From Nemophila menziesii (Eukaryota; Streptophyta; Magnoliopsida; Boraginales; Hydrophyllaceae), in contig JARWIR010000011.1 in the NCBI GenBank assembly GCA_029959085.1, positions 6,697,840 to 6,761,839 of the forward strand: DNA of 64,000 nt. Direction: 5' to 3'. A model generated the notes under the pieces. The model saw nothing but the letters and a program-made list of their open reading frames with translations. It searched no databases and had not been told where the DNA came from. Made by a program: the position numbers and the translations under genes. Positions within the stretch are counted from its first letter, which is position 1. Each line of letters opens with the position of its first letter. Below, one piece after another: positions 24,365-37,152 of the stretch.

Positions 24365-25716
24365 AATCGGTATATAACTTTATTACATTACTATATATAT
24401 GAAGTTTAAGTATCAATGAAAGATGGAGGAACATATATAACTGATGAGAGCTGATTCACGTCTCTTTGTAAACTAAGTTGTTGTAAAGAAGTTGACAGAA
24501 CAATACTTTCATCATTTTATATTGTAGCTCCAACATTAAAATATGACATATTAATTTGAACAAATATGCAAAAGAAATTTCCAACAAGGTACCAAATGAT
24601 ACATCTCAATTGTAAAACTGGCCTAAGGTTAAAAACCCTAACGAAACAAATATACTCTCAACTTTTCCATCCTAAGTCAAAACAAGTATAGATGCGGTTG
24701 TATTTTACCAAGTTATTATTACTTTTTCAAATAAATATTATTTTTATTTAATGTAGAAGATAATCATCTAGACCACCTCCGAGCTCTAGTAGCATAAAAT
24801 TTTAATTGAGAGGCTTTATGGTGGTGGGAGAATTTGTTTGAAAATATACATCTTTATATAGAAATTTTGTTCACCGATCTACTTGTTACATAATAAAAAA
24901 ATTAATGTGGTTTCAAAACTCACTATTTATTGAAATTAGAAACTAAAATTATTGATCTTATGAAAATAATTTATATAAATACATCAAACGCAAACAATCG
25001 AGCCATCAATAGAAAAGTGTTTATTTTATCATTAATTGAATAATATATGAAAAAAAAAACATTTTTGACAACTTTCTGTCGATGCTCTTGTGGGAACGAG
25101 TTTTTCATATTTCAATTATTTGCACCACTTTTCTGTGCCGCCGGTTCAACCCCTTGAACCAAAATTGAATCCTGAATCATTCGTGAAAAAGTGTTGTTGC
25201 GGTCCATTATAAAGTGTTTGAAAGAGAGAGAGAGAGAGAGACGAGAGGTGTGCGTGAGAACTTTGCTTATTTAGTGAGAGAATGAAAAGACATGTTGTGT
25301 AATAAATCCAATTTCTATATAATCTAGTTTTTATTTGATTCTTCATGTTTCGGTGTATTGCAAATTATACTTATATTAAACTATTGAGTATTTTTCCTTC
25401 TTTTTTTTTGGAAAAATAACACTTGAATTGTAGGTTTTTTGATATTAGTACACTATGTTTTCTCAAAAAAAAATTTCTCTTGTCAAGTCATATTTTTAAC
25501 ATGGATAGTTATGAGTAATGATATATGTCACCCCTTTTCATGTCACCCTTTTATCACCCTTCTATATATATGTTTTGATTTCCTTGTATAGAATATAGAG
25601 AAAAATTAAATAGGATAATGAAATCAATTCAATTGTACATGTAGGTATACACGTAGGAGGTGATAAAAAGGTGATAAAAAAGGGTGACAAATATCATTAC
25701 TCTAGTTATATTTAAC
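24365..25716 (-). repeat. Inverted copy of the dispersed gene-fragment repeat
   Basis: Read on minus, this matches the repeat family at 17700-18095, 20690-21130, 36475-37130 and 37735-37860. Shared landmarks include the 'actagatattatagaaattg' area (about 25320), 'gtttcaaaa..actattt' (about 24915), 'gatgcggttgtattttacc' (about 24690) and the ATATATGTTCCTCCA sequence (about 24430). The KIX-type exons present at 37153-37419 are absent here. A non-matching stretch at about 25010-25200 and a 190-bp MITE interrupt it. Confidence 0.75.
25513..25702. mobile_element. MITE with 21-bp TIRs and TAGTTAT target duplication
   Basis: The element begins GAGTAATGATATATGTCACCC; its other end read on minus is GAGTAATGATATTTGTCACC followed by C (one mismatch). 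Inside each end is a second CACC..TTTATCACC-type subterminal motif. It is flanked by TAGTTAT at 25506-25512 and 25703-25709. The paralogous copies at about 17715 and 20705 hold the uninterrupted site (on minus ATGGATAGTTATATTTAAC), which shows that one TAGTTAT was duplicated on insertion. 190 bp, no coding capacity. A 7-bp duplication does not decide the superfamily. Confidence 0.9.
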
Positions 25717-28700
25717 AGTTAAAGATGTGATTCCCTTAAAATTCATATAGTACCCGTAACTAACTACTTATATAGACATATAATTTAAAACTTTGAACCA
25801 TTTTAATTGTATTTTTTAACAAATAAGATTTGTATTTTTAGAGACAGATTTTTGAATTTTTGTATCAAAAATAATAAAATAAATTTAATATGATATCTTT
25901 TAATTCTTTTATTTTTCTTATTTGTCTGGTATATTTAAATTAAATATTTCATAAAATAAAATATGATAGATATTATTTGGGATGAATGATATTTTTTAGC
26001 ATAAAAGTAATTTTTTCTACGTATTATATATTTTTAAGAATCAAAATTACATTTACATTGAGTAATAATTCAGATGTTATCCAAACATCATTTCCTTTGA
26101 TCTCTACCTCGTTCTACAAATATAAACACATAAACAATTTCACACATGAATTGTACTAAAATGAAAAATATCATTTCTAGGAGCCAACCTCTTCTAGATT
26201 TTGTAAAACAACAATAACGTGTGGACTAAAAGCATATACGAGCTATATGTACTGAGCATGTATAAAAACATAAAATTGGTGAGTATTAAAAGCATAAAAC
26301 GTTGTAAAATATATAAACCCTAAAAAAACTTGTAAGCATTAACATGTAGGGTAGCAAACTAAAATAAGATTGTAAGCATTAACATGTAGGGTAGCAAAAC
26401 TAAAATAAGATGAACAGAAACAATAAACGCAGAGAAATAGAAATAGAAAACAAAACAATACATAAAACATACAATTTTAGCAAACTTAATCATACAATAT
26501 TTACATATTCACTATTCCCAGCTAAAAGAAGAAAAAAATGCAGGAAAAAACAAAGAAAAAGGCATAATAATAATGCAAAAAAAAGTTCATGAAACGTTAC
26601 CTTGATTGTTTGATTGTTAAACTAATCAAAATGTAGAGTGAGTAATCTTTATGTAACGGAGGAGAGAGAAAGCAAAATACGGTGGAGAGAGAGCTAAAGA
26701 AAAAAATAGGGAGATAAGGAGAATATTTGTGGGAGTGTGAGGAAATAATTTGGTTTAATTGAGAAAATTACTATATATAGTGTTGTTAAACATTTGAGGG
26801 TAAAATTGTAAATGAGAATATAGGCCTATATTGTTAATTATTGTTTGTGGCATTTAGTAAGAAGAGAGAATTCACCTAGTCTTGTTGGGTCTTAGAGGGA
26901 TGTGTGTTCAAGAGGGTAATAATCTAAAAAAGATTTGAGTTATCTAAATGTCCGATTATCGATAACTTGAGGATTTATGTGTGTTTTTCATTTTATTTTT
27001 GTCCAAATAAAGTTAAATTTTAAATTTGTGGTGGAAATTGAAAGATAAAATGTTTTTTTACATACAAATGTTTAAAGGTATAGTGTGATATTTTTAATTT
27101 AAAAAACTATAAAAACATATATTATAATGTTTGGTTATAAAATATCTTACATCAAATATTATAATTTTTTTAAAATATCAAATGGAATTTTAAAATTCTA
27201 AATATGTAGAATTTACGAGATGATCCAAAATATTATTTGAATTTTAATTTATATAAATAATTAGCTACATTTTAGCAAGTAAATGCAACAAAATTTAGAC
27301 AACTACTTGAACATTAAATAATAACGCGTCAAAATCTGACACTACGATAAAGAAGCCTAATAATATCATTTGTTAAACTTTTTCTTGTTACATTAAATAA
27401 AATGGTGCTATTTAAGTTTGCGTGGAAAATAATAGGCCTAGTTTTGTTGATGATTTTTTGAATAATACTAGATCTTTTTTGTTCTCTTACAAGTTTTTTT
27501 TGTTGGTAAAATGTATTTTAACCCATGGTAATGACTCATAAATCTCAAAATAAATGGTGGTCTTCGTAGTTTGGATTGTCTTGAAATGTCAATCAAAGTT
27601 GTACCTCTTATATTAGAGATTAAGAACAAAATATTAATTTGGCAAACCATTTAATATTATATGATGAATCCAGTGTCAATGATCGAAAAATATAATTATA
27701 CAACTAATACAAAATACTGGAGGCCAAACTACGAAAGTGGAGAGCACAGGAACACAATTTAAATGGAAAAGAATACAAATAATAGATATTTCAATCATAA
27801 TTTTTGAAGAAAAATTAATAAAAGACAAATAGAATAGTAAACGACCACATGGTATATTAGAATGACACATTCCAAAAGCTAATTATACTTTTATATATTA
27901 AATAGATGACACATGGAAAATATCAAATATACATGGAAGAATCAATCATTGATTCTCTTCTTTATAAATTAAATAGATTCTTAAAGATTTAATTACTCAA
28001 AAGTTCAAAAACATGTTTTTTTAGTCCTAATAAATCCAAATTTTTACAAATCGATGAATTGTCTTTGTAATTTTAATGGGTTGCGTATGTTTTTGTAATT
28101 TGTTGCATGTATTTATCAATGAGTTACATATTAAAAAAAAAAGATATGTTGACCTTACGGGACATACTAGTTGTGCGAATGGGAACACAATTTTAGTGGA
28201 AAAAAATAAAAAAATAAAGAAAAAAAGTAAATTGTAATGTAATATTTTAATATAAAAAATTATCTTAAATAATTTATATTTAATTTTTTTGAGAAAAAAA
28301 AATTTATAAAAGACACATGTAATATTAATAGAAATAATAAGCACACATGACAAAAAAAAATGACACATGTCAAAAGTCACATAGTCAACCATTGATTTTG
28401 TTGTTATATATTAAATAGATTCAACTATTATTGTATAAATCATATATCTCTATAAGTAATTGTCTTGCCATCTTTTTGTTTGATATAAATAGTTTGTAAT
28501 CTATAATATTTTAATTCATTAAGTAATTTTCATGCTTTAAGCATTTAAAAATATAAAAGATATATATGGAAGAATCAACAATATTAAGTCACTGTGAAAA
28601 AAATTATATATGTCATTTCATCTGAATAGTTTGGTTGTTATGAACGGTTGAAGCAAACAAACATAATGTATTGACCTAAATACCTTAAAATTATCTGATT

Positions 28701-29309
28701 TAATCTGATTTTCAACAAGTAATATTTAAATATGTAGATTTATCCTTAATTCTGTTTTTATTTTGTTGCATTTTAAAAAAAAAATTCATTTTTAAAGAGT
28801 TATACAAACAAAACAACACAATTTAAGATTTTATAATTCACATTTTATAAACAACAAAACTGGTTTACTTTTGGTTGTAAATTTATTTTATACAAATTTT
28901 AAGGAATATTATATAAAGCGACATTTATTTTCCTATTTTTCCTTTCTTACTTAGCAATAAGGCATATTTACCCTTAAATAAAATAACTTAATAATGTCAA
29001 ATTCCGGTTTCACATAAAATATTTGAGAAAATACTGATAAAAATGGAAAATAACAGATTTTCATGTAACCTCACCCATTAAACCAGATCATAGACTAAAT
29101 AATTCAACGATTTTGATTCCAAGTTGTAGAAATAGAAGGAAAACATGAAGTTAGAGAAATACATGGGTAAGTTTAAAAGTTTGAGGGCCAAAATTGATAC
29201 TAGCCTATAGTTCAAGAACCATTTGAGGAATTTTCCCTAATTTTTTAATAGATTCATTATTATTTTTTAAAGTCAGAGGGGCCATAGAACTCCTTGGACT
29301 CTATGTGCT
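25717..29309. other. Non-coding AT-rich DNA with a 40-bp tandem duplication
   Basis: No gene is supported. 26330-26369 is repeated in tandem at 26370-26410 (TTGTAAGCATTAACATGTAG and continuation). Short frames such as that at 28027-28392 on minus translate homopolymer-rich AT DNA (F, I, K and Y runs) and show no domain. Confidence 0.6.
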
Positions 29310-31095
29310 AAACCCAATAATCATATCATGTATGTACTTCATTTATAATATTTTAAATATTATAAAATGGTTTGTAAAATGTTTATCCAGGAGCTATTGA
29401 AACGAGATTAAACTATTTACTATGTTTGCTGCTACTCTGTGTATTATATAGATTAACATTTATTAAATTTTGGTATAATTGTAATTTAAGGTAAAAGGTG
29501 TAGACTTTTTATAATGTTTGGTTAAACTCTAAATTGTTGTAGATTTTGAAGCTGAGATAGGTGTGATGTTATGTTATCCCCTTTTTTGGTTATGGTATAA
29601 ACATTTTTTGTGGATGTATATTGGGCTTATAGAGCCTATGACAACAAGTAACTTTCACATTCCAATATTCTCCTTTGTGATCTTTTAAACTTGTCATTTT
29701 AACTGTATAAGAACACGAACAAATATAGAAAACATATGTGAATCCACTATTACTATAATATATAAGTTTTGCATACAAGCAAGTGACGTTATTGATTTAT
29801 TCGTAATCTATCTTTTGCATTACAACTTTATCATTTCTAAATAAATCATGAGTTGAAGACTTTGACAAAAATAATTTGTTTTTACAAAAAATATCGTATT
29901 TGTTGAAGACTTTGTCTTTAGTATCGAGATTTGAATCTTGAACCTTGAAAAGTTCTTTTCTTTATTGAGGATATAAAAAATTTATTAGCATACTGATTTG
30001 ATAGTTTATTCATATTCACATATTACAATGAAAATATTAAATGTGTTTACATGTTTAACTATTAAAAGGGGACACTAAAACCATTAAAAAATTGGAAGTC
30101 CGGATCGATTGACTCTTGAGCCTTTTCCCAGGTCAGGCTACTTCTCAGGTGACTTGCTCTCTAGGTGGTGCGGCTAATACAGAGTGGACTCATCAGCCAG
30201 CCTATGTTTCTAGCACACACTGGTCTGCTAAGGCCCAATGGATAATATAGTAGGACCTCAAAATAATAGTATATGGACCTTTAGTGCAATTCATTTCACA
30301 ATATAGTTCCTATAATGCAATTAACTTTAAAATTTAATAGAGGGGACTTTTGTCCAATCAACTCAAAAAGAATAAAATAGGGTCTTATAGAAATTATTTT
30401 GCATAATATAAAGACACGTACTTCAATTAACTAAAAAAACTTGGTACTTTCATTATTCACAGTGAAGGGATTATGGTGTTTATAGTAAATGGGGAACGTG
30501 CACTATTTAATGTAGATCTTAATCTCCCTTCTGTGGAAATTTGTTTTTATTTTTCATCTCCTTTATTTAAGATTACCCCTTAGATATACGACTAAATGAT
30601 GTGTTTGATCTGTAACAATTATACTTCAGAAATTAATACAATTTTTACAAAATTTTCTACCATTTTTTGCAATGACAGAAGCCAACATAAATGTTATTGG
30701 GAACTGATTTACTTCATTCTCTGCTATATATATGTGTGTGTTTGATATGAACTCTTTGTTCAATATTTTTGTTCATTCTTCATGAAAGTTTGACAATCCG
30801 GCCTATGTTGGGTGTGGGGTTCGAACATACAGATAAGATGTATTATTTCGGTCTCATTCATTATGAATATGATATTATTTCCTTCAATTGTTGTCACAAG
30901 TAAAGAATAAAGTGAATTTATTTACATAAGATAGGATTACATGACAGTATCAAAGTAAAGCGGTGTGGGTTATTTACATAGTGTTTATGTCACTATATCT
31001 AATTCTTTGTTGTAACACAAACCTTCATTGTTAAACCGGAGCGATTACTGAAATCATTAAGAGCTCTAATCTCATAATCAATTATTGTTATTCGG
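29310..31095 (+). repeat. Old segmental duplication, copy 1
   Basis: Collinear, diverged homology to 32395-33745. Shared blocks are GTATGT..TTTATCCAGGA near 29390, the CTACTTCTCAGGTG..TTG block near 30140 (matching about 32985), the AATATAG/TGCAATT/AACTCAA block near 30300, and GGTTATTTACATAGTGTTTATGT near 30970 (matching about 33628). No coding frame is conserved between the copies. Confidence 0.7.
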
Positions 31096-32394
31096 GTGGC
31101 AACTCTAGGCTCAGAAGACACATGGATGCACTATTTCTGCGTGAGATTGTTGGTGTATTTACTAGTATTCAGCTCACGAGCTGTTATACTGCCTAAGTGA
31201 CAATCTTCTGTATTTTCAGTAACTCGCAAAGTAGCTGTAGTAGCAGCATTAAGCAAGTTTTTATTCCTTTACATTTCAGATTCGGTGAAGTTGAGCTATT
31301 ACAAGAAAGTCGCAAGCAGCTGTAATTATGATGTTCCAGTTCCTATTTCTTGGTTCCATCAGGTTTCATGACTCAGAACATCTTCCCACAGCTTATGAGT
31401 TTACCTATAGGCTGATTTTCCCAGCTAACTCGTTTCTGATTCTATTCTACAGCATAAATGTAGCCCCGGTTTTGATTGAAATCATCTCTCCCCTTAATTA
31501 ACCACATTTGCATAAGACCAATCTCTTTACATTTACGACAACTAATCATTATACTTTCAAATTTCATTTTCAAATTGTATTACTTCCCTCTTGGTGTGAA
31601 TAACTTTACCGTTTCCTTTCTTAAATTACTCAAATTCAATTCAATGAGAATTCGAGAAAAATATATATCCTCAACTACCTTAATAATCTCATCATTTTTT
31701 TAAAGGTTTACCCACTTAAGAGGCTATCTTAGAAATGCTCAACCTCGTTCAAACTTGTTCCAGAAGATTACGAATAACTATTCAGGTTGGAATATTAGAA
31801 ATTTCAGAGTTTTCAAAATTAATGAAGTTGGTTATTTCGAATAATAAGATCATCTTTCGATACGAATAATACAACAGACCTTTAGAATGTATGAGCTTCC
31901 AATTTTCATCTCTGTAATATTTGAAAATTATCCATCCATTGGGTTACTTCCTAACTTTACATTCCATATTTCATTTTTTTACTGTGTTGTCGATATCCAT
32001 CATGTCTCGCATCCTTTTTCTGGCAATATATTCCATAAAAGAGGACCCAAACACTTCTACAACCGTCATCATGTCATTCTTGAGCAATTGAACTTTCTCC
32101 TCTTCAATTGGTTCGAAATATTCGAGATCCAATCTTTCAGACTTGACGATGGCTAAGAAGTACACTTTTATAAGCTTAGTCAATAAGAATGTGTTCGTGA
32201 TAAGAAAGAAAGGAAACACCTATCATTTACCGCTACTAAACTGGTATAGGGACTCACAATGCAATTTTTTATAATATATGGACCTATACTACAATTACCT
32301 CAAAAAGTAAAATTGGGCTCCACCCCTGTATATGTATTAAAAGTAGTAGAAGGAAAATGACCAGTTTAGTACTCTAAAGTCCCTACTAAACTGG
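31096..32394. other. Gene-fragment-like DNA between the duplicated blocks
   Basis: 31100-31420 is less AT-rich and has splice-like TTTTCAG acceptors, with a frame reading FGEVELLQESRKQL, but no full exon is identified. On minus, 31971-32219 has a frame whose C-terminal two thirds is charged and protein-like (ERLDLEYFEPIEEEKVQLL, then EYIARKRMRDMMDIDN). It is not recognised and may be an exon remnant. Confidence 0.35.
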
Positions 32395-33745
32395 TATTTT
32401 CCATTGTATATCATGTATGTATAAATTTTATTTATATATTTCAATTCTTTTTTTTTTTTTTGGTTTGTAAAAGTTTTATCCAGGAACTTCTGAAAGCTAT
32501 TGGGTAAGCTAATTTTACTATGTTTGCACAAACTTAGTGTACTACATTGATGATTAATGGTGGATTAAAGTTTAGTTAAAATGATAATTTTGAGAAAAAA
32601 GGTGTAGATTGTTTCTTTATAATGTTTAGTTAAAGTTGTAAGATTTTTTATTCTACCTAGAAATTTTTTGGGACTTTTTCTCGTTATGTTATAATTTTCT
32701 TAGCAAAAATAAATCATATCTATGTAATTTTGTAATATTTAACATTGGATCTTTTATAAGAAGAGTTTTTTATTTTTTGTTCGCAGATATAAAATTTTTT
32801 TCCAAACAGATAGGATAATCTTAGGAGGCCTAATTATTAAAGAATAGCTTATTATTCATATTCACTTACTAAATTTTTTTATTTTTACATACCTATAGAT
32901 GTTTAACCACTCAATAGGTACATTAAAAATGTCAAAAAGTTGAAGTCTAAATCGGTTGCTTTTTGGGCCTATTCCGTACCAAGCTACTTCTCAGGTGGCT
33001 TGTTCCCTAGGCGGTGCAGCTGAGCCCCACTATGACCCAGATTAATCGTAGCAGAGAGCGATAGACTAATAAAATCGGGATATCGGTTACAAAATATTTA
33101 TATAAGGACCACTAGTTGCAATTTTTTCATAATATAGAAATCTATCATGCAATTGACTCAAAAGTTTAATATAGGACCTCTTGTCCAATTAACTCAACAA
33201 GAGTTGAAATAGGATCTATAGGAATACTCTTATATAATAGAAGGACCTGCACTACAATTAAGTAAAAAAAAGTTAGTGCAACCATTATTTGTAGTGAATA
33301 CAATATCGTGTTTATAGAGAATGGAATATTGCATTTTTAATGCAGATTTTAATTTATCTTCTGTGGAACTTTGTTAATGTTTTTCATATTTTTAATTTAA
33401 CGTTATCCCTGCAGATATATTACTAAATGCAGTGTTTGATTCATAGCAATCATGCTACATAAATTTATTCAACTTTTACAAAATTTCTGTCATTATACGT
33501 TAATATTCTGCAATAAATTTGTACATTCTCCTTGATTGTTGGATAATCTGACCTGTGATCTGATCTGATAGATTATTTTTGGATTGGGATCTTTCTCATT
33601 CATAATCAATAAAATATAACTATTTGGGTTATTTACATAGTGTTTATGTTACTATATTTGATTCCTTGTTGTAACACAAACCGTCATTGTTGAATTGTAG
33701 AGGTTACTGGCATCCTTAACACCATAGTTTGCAATGATGAGATCA
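32395..33745 (+). repeat. Old segmental duplication, copy 2
   Basis: Diverged counterpart of 29310-31095. It ends close to the GGATTCTCCACTATTCTACA sequence at about 33787, itself similar to the 51-bp linker at 18096-18146. Confidence 0.7.
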
Positions 33746-33884
33746 CTGGAATCCTTAAAAGGATTGTTTCTATCATACCATAAACGGATTCTCCACTATT
33801 CTACATCAATAACGTTATTTACTTTAAGTAGACATCATTCTTTTTGTTCAATGCAATCTCTGCCACTTGTGATTTTACCAATTG

Positions 33885-34106
33885 TGTTGAAATGTACCTT
33901 AATTAATAATTTTTTTAAATATTATATGTTATATTATATATTAGAATATATTAGTTTCAAAGTTATTTTTTTCTATAAAAAGTGTTTTCTAATTATTTTC
34001 CTACACATGGAAACTTGTTTTCCAAGTTATTCATGTGTATCCTATAAACATAGGGTTACTATGTAAGAAATTATTTTCATTCAATAAAGTTATTCGAATT
34101 TTTTCA
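33885..34106 (+). mobile_element. 5' LTR of a truncated copia element
   Basis: 222-bp TGTTGAAATG...TTTTTTCA block followed immediately by TGGTAGCAGAGGTTAAGG, a plant copia-type PBS close to the initiator-Met tRNA complement (TGGTATCAGAGC). It contains a CTATAAAAAG TATA-like box near 33973 and CAATAAAG near 34082. The matching 3' LTR is missing. Confidence 0.85.
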
Positions 34107-34124
34107 TGGTAGCAGAGGTTAAGG
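34107..34124 (+). other. Primer-binding site (initiator-Met tRNA type)
   Basis: TGGTAGCAGAGGTTAAGG directly abuts the LTR end. It differs by one base from the usual TGGTATCAGAGC core. It would prime minus-strand cDNA synthesis in an active element. Confidence 0.8.
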
Positions 34125-34296
34125 TTTTAAATAATTATTCTTGATCTTTTTATCATGGCCTTAATTGCCGATATACACATTTTTTTTGGTATTTTTAAAA
34201 AAAATTATACCAATCTTCATTTCGGGTTTATTTTTCATTATGTATATACATGAATCTTTTGAATTATTCACTCCTTTCGATGAATATTAAAAAAGT

Positions 34297-36470
34297 ATGG
34301 AAGTAACTACTCATAGTCTATCTAATACCTCAAAAACACCTCAATTGAGCAAGGAACAATTAGAGCATCTGTACAGGTTATTAAATTTATCCGAATTTAT
34401 TCCTAACTCCTCTTTGGCTAATTATCTTGTTCAAAAATGTGACTTTTCTTCCACTTTACATACTTCTTTAGATAACTAATTATGGATAATTGATCAAATC
34501 ACTAGTGCTCACATGAAGAGTCTTTCTCGTTTATTCATCTTACACAACTTGTCTTGGTGATCTCAGAGTTTGTATGGCAGACGGGTCGTTCTCTCCAGTC
34601 TCGGGTAAAGGTTCTATTGTTCTTTCTAGGAATCTATCTCTATAATTTGTCCTTCATGTTCAAAAGTTATCATGTAACCTCTTGTCCATTAGCAAACTCA
34701 CTCGGGACTCCAATTGTGTAGCTAAATTACTTAATCTCGATGCGAATTTCAAAATATTAGTTCAGGACATATGATTGGCAGTGCTAGAGGGGTTGATCAA
34801 CTCCACTACTTTGAAGGAAATCTTCCCTTGATTAGACAAAAACCAATTTCAAGTGGTCTATTTTCTCTCTTTGGTAAAGATGAAATAATGTTATGGAACT
34901 ATAGATTGGGACATCCTAATTTCATATGTTTGAGTAAGTTATATACATTATTTTTTAAAATAAAAACCATTATGTTTTTCAATGTGAAATTTTTAAACTT
35001 GCAAAACATCATTGTTCTTTTTTCCTTCTAAACCACACAAACAATCTAAATCATTTTACCTCATACATAGTGACATTTGGGGGCCATCAAGAGTAGTAAA
35101 TAATATAACTGGTATTCGGTGGTTTATCACATTTATTGATGATCATACTCGTAATTGTTGGGTATATCTTTTGAAGAAGAAATCAGAAGCTGCTGTGATG
35201 TTTCAGAGGTTCTATGCGATGATAGAAACTCAATTTCATGCTAAAATTAATGCCATAAGAACTTATAATGGAAATGAGTACTTTAATTCTAATATTTGGG
35301 AAGTTTCTTATGGAAAAGGGTATTATTCATCAATCAACATGTGTTGACACACCCCAACACAACGGTGTTTCCAAAGAAAGAATAGACATCACCTAAAGGT
35401 ACCTCGGGCAATTATGTTTACTACGGGAGTTCTTAAAAAAATTGGGGAGACGCTATTGTCACTACAGCCTATCTCATAAATTGTATGCCATCTCGGCTAT
35501 GTCAGTTTAAGAAACCTCTTAATATTCTCTTAGGGGGTGTTTGTTTGTACTTAATGAGATCTGAATCTGGTTCATTAAGACACTAGATCAATCAGACTGT
35601 TTGTTTTTTCTAACCAATTCAGATCTAAATGGCTCTTAACTGGTTTGTTTCATTAAGATTTTAAACTATGTTTGAATCATTCAGACACTATCTCTTAATA
35701 TAATAAGTTATGTTCAGCTGTTCATTCAGCATTCAGCACTTATTACTTAAAAAACAAATGACACCTTAGATTTCTACCCTCATGTCTAATTTTACAATTC
35801 TCTCGGACCTTTAGTGTATGGTTGTGTAGTATTTGTTTATATTCATTGTCATAATCGTAGCAAACTTGATCCTTGAGCCTGTAAATGCGTATTTCTTGGA
35901 TATTCGTCCACTCAAAAAGGGTATAAGTGTTTGATCCTATAGCGAACCGCTTTTATGTGAGTATGGATTTTACTTTTTTTGAAGATCCATAATTTTCCCC
36001 CAAAATTTTTCTTTAGGGGGATAATCAAAATCAAGTGGATGAAGAAAGTTTTTTGAAAAAATTTGCTCTGCTACCAATGCCTTCTGACTCTTATCTAGAA
36101 AAATCACTCTATCCCAACATTGTATTCCTAATGAAGAATTGTATCCTTAAAATGAAGTTATCGGGTCTACTAATGAAAAATCCAATGATAAAGAAAAAAT
36201 AGATTTAAAACTGGAGAAAAACAAAGATTTACTTGTCGATAGAAGGAGACATAAACGACAAGATGTGGAGCAACAACCACAACTAGAGAGTAGAGATTCA
36301 ACCCTGACTATATAAAGTAACTCGGATTCTTCTTTATGTCCAAAGTCTTATGATTTTCAGGACCTTAATATTCCTATAGCTCATAGAAAAGGCATTAGAT
36401 CTTGCACCAATCATAATACAAGGTTCCTTAGATCGTGAAAACTTTTCTTTTACACATGGTTAGTGTCAAC
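34297..36470 (+). pseudogene. Truncated copia gag-pol (Gag tail to start of RT)
   Basis: Most of gag is missing. 34297-34479 encodes the Gag C-terminal linker (QLSKEQLEHLYRLLNLSEF). Protease follows, but its active site is degenerate (WIID-QITSAHM in place of DSGA-DHM), then ADGS-SPVSGKG-IVLSRNL and SKLTRDSNCVAK. The integrase core is at 35012-35390: SDIWGPS, FITFIDDHTRNCWVYLLKKK, then RTYNGNEYF, where the second catalytic Asp is replaced by Tyr, then TPQHNGVSKER. The reading resumes after a MITE with FYPHV...CVFLGYSSTQKGYK. It ends at IPIAHRKGIRSCTNH, before RT proper. Several frameshifts and stops. Non-functional. Confidence 0.85.
35533..35765. mobile_element. Tourist-like MITE (PIF/Harbinger type) with TTA duplication
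   Basis: 233 bp beginning GGGGGTGTTTGTTTGTACTT and ending, on minus, GGTGTCATTTGTTTTTTAAG. It is flanked by TTA at 35530-35532 and 35766-35768. Removing it and one TTA restores an uninterrupted copia reading frame across the site (LNILL then DFYPHV), which proves insertion. TTA target duplications and GGG(T)GTTTGTTT ends are typical of Tourist-like MITEs. No coding capacity. Confidence 0.9.
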
Positions 36471-37152
36471 TATTCAAAAATATAGGATTTAAGTGTTCTT
36501 TTTCTAAAATAAAAAAGAGAAATACTCAATATTTTTTTATAACTACAATTTGCAATATACCAAAGGATGAATGATCAAATAAAAAACTAGATATTATATA
36601 AATCGGATTTATTATGTAACGCGTCGTTTCATTCCTTTATTATAGAAGCAAAGTTCTCACTCTCATCTCTTGATTGTCTGGTTTAATGTTCATGTATCTC
36701 TTTAAATTTTGTTCAAGCTACTTAAATAAATTACTATTGTAAGATCAATAATTTTAGTTTTTAATTTCAATAAATAGTAAATTTTGAAACCTTAGTAATT
36801 TTTTATCTTGTACCAAGTTGATTTAAACAAATTTTTTATAAACATGAATCTTTTTTACCTTAAAACCACTCAATTACAATTTAAAACTTCTGCAGCTCAG
36901 AGGTGGTCCAGATGAATAACTTTTACTTTATATACAAATAATATTTATTTGAAAAATAATAATAACTCGTTAAAATACAACCGCATCTACACTTGTTTTT
37001 ACTTATGATAGAAAAGTTGAGAGTATATTTGTTTTGATTGTTTGTTTAGCCGTAGGTCAGTTTTACAATTGAGTCGGATCATTAGGTAACTTGTTTAAAA
37101 ACACTTTTGTATATTTTATCAAATTAATATGACATATTTAAATGTTTGACAG
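36471..37152 (+). repeat. Dispersed gene-fragment repeat, plus copy near KIX exons
   Basis: 36475-36840 matches 17790-18095 and 20785-21130. 36841-37130 matches, inverted, 24535-24850. Here it continues directly into exon-like sequence at 37153, so the repeat family probably derives from the 5' or intronic part of that gene. Confidence 0.75.

Noticed and set aside
28027..28392. 121-codon minus-strand frame rich in F, I and K
   Set aside because: Composition follows poly-A/T tracts; apparent hydrophobic segments come from poly-T and are not evidence for a membrane protein.
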